A stretch of DNA of 64,000 nt from positions 1 to 64,000 of the forward strand of contig JALOMJ010000010.1 in NCBI GenBank assembly GCA_025455485.1, in the 5' to 3' direction. This document shows, piece by piece, positions 59,401 to 64,000 of the stretch (position 1 is the first letter of the stretch; each line of letters opens with the position of its first letter). The notes beneath the pieces are model-generated. The model was not told the DNA's origin and did not search any database. It saw nothing but the letters and a program-made list of their open reading frames with translations. The position numbers were made by a program, and so were the translations under genes. Source of the stretch: Bacteroidia bacterium. GTDB taxonomy: Bacteria > Bacteroidota > Bacteroidia > B-17B0 > Aurantibacillaceae.

Positions 59401-59534
59401 GCGCCTTGGTACACAGTTCTCACATACAAGAAAAATCAGTATCAATTGATCTAAGCACAAATAGCTCAGGGATTTATTTTATTCAAGTGTCAGGTCAATC
59501 CTCTTCTAAGATCATAAAACTGATAAAAGAATAG
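56466..59534 (+). CDS. Sortilin/BNR-like beta-propeller surface protein with Ig-like domain and T9SS type A sorting domain
   Basis: Repeated GLWKTTNGGSTWTTNTDNLPVLGVSDIAIDPTNPNIMYIATGDG blades; C-terminal ISVSPNPFGNSFSITNNS...GIYFIQVSGQSSSKIIKLIKE. Confidence 0.9.
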   Translation: MKNFKLTGLYLITACMLFVIPHVHAQVWMKDIQNENPNFYEIQKAFNDYWKDRPVEKGKGYKQFKRWEWYWQQRVGPNGEFPKNTVLHDELAKYNELHSNEKSSAISSATVANWSFKGPQSSSGGYSGIGRINCIAFHPSIATTFWVGTPAGGLWKTTNGGSTWTTNTDNLPVLGVSDIAIDPTNPNIMYIATGDGDAAVSLSNGYGDTKSIGVLKSTNGGASWSAVLTASVSQNILIRRLLINPSNPNILLAATSVGIYRTTNAGVSWALVSSNIWFIDMEFKPTDPNYVYAATYSPNGNSQIFSSSNNGQTWSQVTNFTGYTRINLAVTANFPALVDAVCVNSTSGLGGLWYSANSGASFTQYYFANCTNNLLHNSFNGSGCDGQGTYDLAYAINPANFDEIWLGGVNTWRTTNGGSTWFLNNVWSVSQSSLVPNVHADKHDIAFHPLNNNFIYECNDGGIYVTNNSGSSWTDLSNSLGISQIYRIGTSATNTDKVICGLQDNGTKEVQTNSWYDRTGGDGMECIIDYTNSNVQYSSYVNGEIYKTTNNWSSSTTIVQNNGVGVNAPGDWVTPYLMHPTNNNILIIGKAQVFQTTNGGTTWSQLGTLPGSTGDIISMAYAPSNPAVIYVATATQVYKTTNSGTTWSIIGTSATRITYLAVDATNPQRLWVTKSGYTAADKVWYTGDGGTSWSNFSGTLPNIPVNCIVYQKNNSDGLYIGTDVGVYFWNSTLPDWIPFNTGLPNVIVNELEISYNNNKLWAATFGRGLWNSDLYCPTIQQISPISGPNSLCSGTSNSAYSITAVPGATLYTWTLPAGWSGSGNSNVIYTTPMNSGNISVSASNSCGISPTQNINVNVFPLPNISVTTSHPFLCSGEAASLNATGANTYTWSTGTTGSNLIVAPLVTTVYIVTGTDANNCSNMFTITQNVDECLSINEAPTEVLDYISVSPNPFGNSFSITNNSPYIIEYDIRIFNALGALVHSSHIQEKSVSIDLSTNSSGIYFIQVSGQSSSKIIKLIKE

Positions 59535-59589
59535 CTGACATAAATAATATGAAGTATTCCTTTTCAGAAAAATTTTCAGTTTACTAATA

Positions 59590-60018
59590 TTGGCATTCAT
59601 AGTCGAAATATTCCGAAAAGTCAACAACAAAAACACCGGTATTGATCTTGAGATACACGCCAGCGTCTGGGATAAGTTACTAGAGTTTGCTGAAAAAGAA
59701 GGTTGGCAACCTTTAGGCACTGTTTGTCCCCCAGAAAGCGAATTAAATGGCTTTAAGAACAATTATAGACCCGATTACCCAGATTCGAAAATGGTCACAG
59801 CCCAGGATGCAATAAATTGGGCAGTGGCATTAACAAAAGTCAGACAGAAATTAATAACCAATCCTACTGAATATCAAGTCAAAGGGCCTATTATCATTCG
59901 TGAGGAGGACGCAGAACCTGGTCCTGGCTTATTTTTACCAACATTCAATCTTCAGGTACTTGATCGCTTTATCACTTACATCACTTTAGGCGAATTCTTC
60001 TTTTGGTGGGATGACTAG
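59590..60018 (+). CDS. Hypothetical protein
   Basis: 142 aa ORF, TTG start; coherent composition. Confidence 0.45.
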   Translation: MAFIVEIFRKVNNKNTGIDLEIHASVWDKLLEFAEKEGWQPLGTVCPPESELNGFKNNYRPDYPDSKMVTAQDAINWAVALTKVRQKLITNPTEYQVKGPIIIREEDAEPGPGLFLPTFNLQVLDRFITYITLGEFFFWWDD

Positions 60019-60085
60019 TAAGACAAACTTTAATTTAACCCTTTCTTTCACGTGGCTAACGAATCCTTAAAACTAAATTCTTATT

Positions 60086-61081
60086 ATGAAATATGAATAC
60101 TCAACTAATTCTGGTCCTCATTCAATAGGCAGTATCCTGAATGCAGATTTTAAAAGATGCAAAAACTTTCACATTGCCACAGCCTTTATAAGCGAATCAC
60201 GAGTTGAGCATTTGGAATCACTTATAAAACAAAATAAGAATTTAAAGGAAGGCAAAGTTATTATCAGCCTATACGATTTTATTAATTCCAAAGAAACAAT
60301 CCAGAAACTCAAGGATCTGCGAAGCAAATATTCTGGTAAAATCTTCATTAGGATCTCAAAAAACTTGAAATTCCATTGGAAATATTACAATTTCATTATT
60401 GGAAATACTTCCATACATTATGTGGGTTCAGCAAACTATACAAATAGTGGCCTAAGCACAAATGGCGAATTGGTTATCAAATTTAAAGAACCTGTTGCGA
60501 AGGAATCAGGTTTACTCAGCGCTTTTGAGGTAGAATGGGAGAATTCAATTTCGATTGAGAAGTTACAATTAAAGGATTATCCAGTAATCAATAGAGTTCA
60601 AAAAACAAAAATACCTCATTCTATTAAATTATTATTAGAGAATAAGCCAATCATTCAAAATATTGCTAATGAAAATGCTAATTTGATTCTGATTTATCTC
60701 TCGGGCACATTAACTCAGCAAACTGTGGATTCACTGATAAATGAAGATTCCGCTTGGGACAAATATGATTTCTTTTCATGCGTTTATAAAAGCGAGTTTA
60801 ACAAGTTTAAACTAAACACGAATATGTTGCTTATTTGGAAGGAAAAAGGAAATTACGTCTATCACCTAACAAAAGTTAATCATTTAAGTGGCAATGTCTC
60901 GACTCCTGATGGAAAATATTTTGTGGCTTATATACCACCTGCCCGAAGTCGTCAAATTAATAATTCTGCAGCTCAGGTATTATTATCCAATGGGATCAAA
61001 TTAACTTCACGGAAATGGAAATCAACTTTTAAGGTGTTAGGCGCGCTGCAAACAAAGAAAATTCGTGCTGCATTAAAATAA
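60086..61081 (+). CDS. Phospholipase D-like domain protein (NgoFVII/HKD-family nuclease-like)
   Basis: FHWKYYNFIIGNTSIHYVGSANYTNSGLSTNGELVIKF (HxK...GSxNxTxxG...E). Confidence 0.7.
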   Translation: MKYEYSTNSGPHSIGSILNADFKRCKNFHIATAFISESRVEHLESLIKQNKNLKEGKVIISLYDFINSKETIQKLKDLRSKYSGKIFIRISKNLKFHWKYYNFIIGNTSIHYVGSANYTNSGLSTNGELVIKFKEPVAKESGLLSAFEVEWENSISIEKLQLKDYPVINRVQKTKIPHSIKLLLENKPIIQNIANENANLILIYLSGTLTQQTVDSLINEDSAWDKYDFFSCVYKSEFNKFKLNTNMLLIWKEKGNYVYHLTKVNHLSGNVSTPDGKYFVAYIPPARSRQINNSAAQVLLSNGIKLTSRKWKSTFKVLGALQTKKIRAALK

Positions 61082-61175
61082 CAATCTAATTCTGATTCGC
61101 ATACATTTTGACTTTTACCAAAATTGATCTCATTTTACTAAATTTGTTAAAAGCAATACTTTTAAACACTTTCCC

Positions 61176-61751
61176 ATGTCCTCTCCCAATTTAAATGCAC
61201 TTTGCACAGAATACCTCAATAAGCCATACACCAAGGCCTTTTTTGCTGCTTCTAAATCCTACCTCGGCTTCTGCGAGCAGCTGGTAAAAACCGCCCCCAA
61301 TCCAGATGTACTCAAACAATTCCATCCCCTTCTAATCGAACTATATTACTGCGGCTCCAAACTTGAACCGGTTCCAGGTCAGTACCCTAAAGAATGGCAG
61401 GAATTTCACGAACCTGATATGGTTTACGAATCCTTACTTAAACACCTTGTCCAATGCTTTGGGAATGATTATCGCTTTTTTTACCTGTCTGATCCCCAAT
61501 CAGCCCTCCACGACACCCACTGCCTCTGGCCCGATGAACACCTAGCCGATATTTACCTTTCCCTAAACGACTCCTTCAAACGCATAGAAACTCTTGCCAC
61601 ACCTCACGAAATTCATGTTGGCCTGACCTTCCTAAAAAGAGGTTTCGACACACAATGGGGTCCCGATTGCGCGGTTCTACTCTCTAACCTTCACCACCCA
61701 GAGTTCAGTTTTAAATTACCGCCTTCAAATTTGCCGTTCCTTCAAAACTAA
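61176..61751 (+). CDS. Hypothetical protein (DUF5063-like)
   Basis: LLIELYYCGSKLEPVP...DEHLADIYLSLNDSFK; family recognition by pattern only. Confidence 0.5.
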   Translation: MSSPNLNALCTEYLNKPYTKAFFAASKSYLGFCEQLVKTAPNPDVLKQFHPLLIELYYCGSKLEPVPGQYPKEWQEFHEPDMVYESLLKHLVQCFGNDYRFFYLSDPQSALHDTHCLWPDEHLADIYLSLNDSFKRIETLATPHEIHVGLTFLKRGFDTQWGPDCAVLLSNLHHPEFSFKLPPSNLPFLQN

Positions 61752-61794
61752 TTCCTCGGCATGAAATACTACATTGTAACAGTTCAACTAGCCA

Positions 61795-62394
61795 ATGAAT
61801 CAGAATTACCTTCTTCACCTCAACATCAACTCCATAAAACCAGAAATTTGGCGTAAAATCTTAGTCAAACCCACTACAACCCTATTTGAATTGCACCACA
61901 TCATTCAAATAAGCATGGGCTGGCAAAACTATCACCTATACGAATTCAACGTTAATGGCTACCGTATGGGCAGTGAAGCCCTTAATGGTCCGGAACTCGA
62001 TAAACTCCAGGGCAAACTCATCGATTCCATCGCCGTTGACCTCTCCGACCTCTATCTAGAAAAAGGCTCAAGCTTTTCATACGAATACGATTTCGGCGAC
62101 TCCTGGCGCCATACCATCACAATAGAGGATTTCGTTCCGTCGGTTAAAGGTCAAAAATTACCCCTTTGCCTTGCCGGCGAAAGAGCCTGCCCTCCCGAAG
62201 ATTGCGGAGGTATCCATGGTTTCGAAAACATGATAGAGATCCTCCAAGATAAATCCCACCCTGAATACAAGGAATTCAAGCGCTGGGTAGGTCCCAAATA
62301 CAATCCTGAAACATTTGATCTGGAAAAAACCAACAAATCATTGCGGAGCCTTAACCGATATATACGGGATTGGCTTGACAGTATAGAAGAATAA
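61795..62394 (+). CDS. Plasmid pRiA4b ORF-3 family protein
   Basis: YLLHLNINSIKPEIWRKILVKPTTTLFELHHIIQISMGWQNYHLYEF; FSYEYDFGDSWRHTITIE; CPPEDCGGIHGFENM. Confidence 0.88.
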   Translation: MNQNYLLHLNINSIKPEIWRKILVKPTTTLFELHHIIQISMGWQNYHLYEFNVNGYRMGSEALNGPELDKLQGKLIDSIAVDLSDLYLEKGSSFSYEYDFGDSWRHTITIEDFVPSVKGQKLPLCLAGERACPPEDCGGIHGFENMIEILQDKSHPEYKEFKRWVGPKYNPETFDLEKTNKSLRSLNRYIRDWLDSIEE

Positions 62395-62528
62395 TAAAAC
62401 AACTTAAAAAATTAATTGATGTATTTTTTTATAAAAATAAGGCATGCTTTTTAACGCATCTTTAACACAAAACTTTTTGGTAAGCACCAAGCCTTCCGCC
62501 ACCTTTGCCACAAACATAAACATTAGCC

Positions 62529-63050
62529 ATGCCATCAGAAGAAATCATCAAAGAATTTGTAATTAAAATCGCATTAGAAGTATTACCCTATTCACAAGTA
62601 GCCAATGATTTAAACATCGATAGAAAAACACTATCCGAATTGGAGCGAAACAACAAGTTAGCTCTAAAGGAAATGGCTTTAATCCGTCAGATCTATATTC
62701 GTAAAAAGTTTCAAACCGTTACGCCCCGTGAGTTTTTAGCCTGGTACACCTCAACCCCAAGGAAATGCGTGTACTGCGATTTTACAGAAGAAGACATTCA
62801 ATTACTCGTATCTCACAAACAAATCCACACCAAAAGGCTTTCGACCCGAGGTAAAACATTGGAGATTGAGCGAACATCGCCAAACTTGCCTTATGACCGT
62901 TTGGATAATTTAGTTTACTGCTGTTATTGGTGCAATAATGCCAAAACAGATGAATTTTCAGCAGCTGAATTCCAGCCAATTGGACAAGTCTTAAAAATGA
63001 TCTGGTCACGCCGCATCAAGGCAATTAAGGAGACTAATGATTCTCGATGA
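62529..63050 (+). CDS. HTH + HNH/treble-clef endonuclease-like protein
   Basis: CVYCDFTEED...LEIERTSPNLPYDRLDNLVYCCYWCNNAKTDEF. Confidence 0.6.
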   Translation: MPSEEIIKEFVIKIALEVLPYSQVANDLNIDRKTLSELERNNKLALKEMALIRQIYIRKKFQTVTPREFLAWYTSTPRKCVYCDFTEEDIQLLVSHKQIHTKRLSTRGKTLEIERTSPNLPYDRLDNLVYCCYWCNNAKTDEFSAAEFQPIGQVLKMIWSRRIKAIKETNDSR

Positions 63051-63864
63051 GCAAACCAATTTTATTTGGTTATCAGACCTTTTGCCAAAACACCAGTCAT
63101 TTTTCAAGCACCTTACTTCAATATTGGAGTTGAATAGAATTCCTTGGGCTCTATTACCTGGCACGAAGGACATTTGGTGTGTGGACTTTATGCCTTTACA
63201 AACCGAACCATCAAAATTCGTTCAATTCCAGTACAAGCCCGATTATCTTCAATCCAGAGAATACCTTCCTACCCAATCAGACCCGAACGAAATTTGCGAA
63301 TCAATTTCTATTGTCACACAAAAGTCTCATTTAATTGTTGACGGTGGAAATATCATCAAGGGCGCAACTTGGGCTATTTTAACCGATAAAATATTCAAAG
63401 AAAACCCAAATCACTCCAGGAATGAAATAGTAGATGAATTGACCAAATTGTTGAATGTAACGCCAATAATTATTCCCACACTTCCTTATGATTGGACCGG
63501 GCATGCAGATGGTGTTCTACGATACTATAACAACAAAACAGTTCTGATCAATGACTTCTCCGGTTCCTTTATACAATATCGCAGGAAGGTAGAATCCATT
63601 CTCAGTAAATTGGGCATTAACACCATACCCATCCCATTTGCTCCTGAAGTCGATGGCAACATTTCTGCCTCGGGTTATTACATAAACTATTTGCAGTTAA
63701 AAAACCATATCCTAATTCCTGAATTTGGAATCCCGGAAGATGTCATAGCGCTTGAAAAATTTCAATTACTTTTCCCTGATTACACTGTGATCCCAATTCC
63801 ATCAAAAGCAATCGCCTCTCAGGGTGGTGTCTTGAACTGCATTTCATGGAACATACTGAAGTAA
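63037..63864 (+). CDS. Agmatine deiminase / peptidyl-arginine deiminase-like (amidinotransferase superfamily) protein
   Basis: LIVDGGNII; DWTGHADGVLRYYNNKTVLINDFS; SQGGVLNCISWNI C-terminal Cys motif; overlaps the upstream gene by 14 bp. Confidence 0.8.
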   Translation: MILDEQTNFIWLSDLLPKHQSFFKHLTSILELNRIPWALLPGTKDIWCVDFMPLQTEPSKFVQFQYKPDYLQSREYLPTQSDPNEICESISIVTQKSHLIVDGGNIIKGATWAILTDKIFKENPNHSRNEIVDELTKLLNVTPIIIPTLPYDWTGHADGVLRYYNNKTVLINDFSGSFIQYRRKVESILSKLGINTIPIPFAPEVDGNISASGYYINYLQLKNHILIPEFGIPEDVIALEKFQLLFPDYTVIPIPSKAIASQGGVLNCISWNILK

Positions 63865-64000
63865 TTAACACCCATTAATCCCACTTCCTTCCACTCACTG
63901 TAAAAGGCAAAGGCTCATCATCTTCTTCATCTTCCACCCCAATGAGTTTACAAGAACAAACCTTTACAAAAAAAGGCTTTCGGGAGGGATGCGAAAGCAC

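Noticed and set aside
61761-61856. Short ORF MKYYIVTVQLANESELPSSPQHQLHKTRNLA between 61176 and 61795 genes
   Set aside because: Only 31 codons, out of frame with the pRiA4b ORF-3 gene and without further support

Overview
Bacteroidota-type chromosome segment, inferred from T9SS sorting domains, SprF/PorE-like proteins and integrase style. Positions 1-25.4 kb are mostly core or housekeeping genes: gatC, plsC-like, lpxL/htrB-like, mutL, two rhomboids, FMN-dependent GltB-like, miaA, a DegT aminotransferase, and a large SprB-like adhesin + SprF/PorP + OmpA/PorE-like locus on the minus strand. A tRNA-Lys(TTT) at 25516-25588 is followed by an accessory region that runs to the window end: tyrosine integrase, TetR regulator, RteC-like protein, HTH/excisionase-like protein, Rep-like protein, DnaC-like ATPase, a 7TM/histidine kinase/response regulator operon, T9SS-exported FN3 and SBBP paralogues, a type IIG R-M / membrane-anchored nuclease-like / DUF262 cluster, a PLD-like protein, a pRiA4b ORF-3 family protein, and an HNH-like + agmatine-deiminase-like gene pair. 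The observations I rate highest are: (1) a 16-bp 7-2-7 inverted repeat (TARGTATWTATACYTA) upstream of four separate transcription units, including the two-component operon itself; (2) a probable defence operon at 48160-55844 with a predicted periplasmic NTF2-like / TM / cytoplasmic PD-(D/E)XK-like protein; (3) an exact 654-bp three-module higher-order repeat in the 3137-aa adhesin; (4) signal-peptide/promoter swapping among T9SS paralogues; (5) large structured intergenic elements sharing a hairpin. All family names come from motif recognition by eye; no database search was run.
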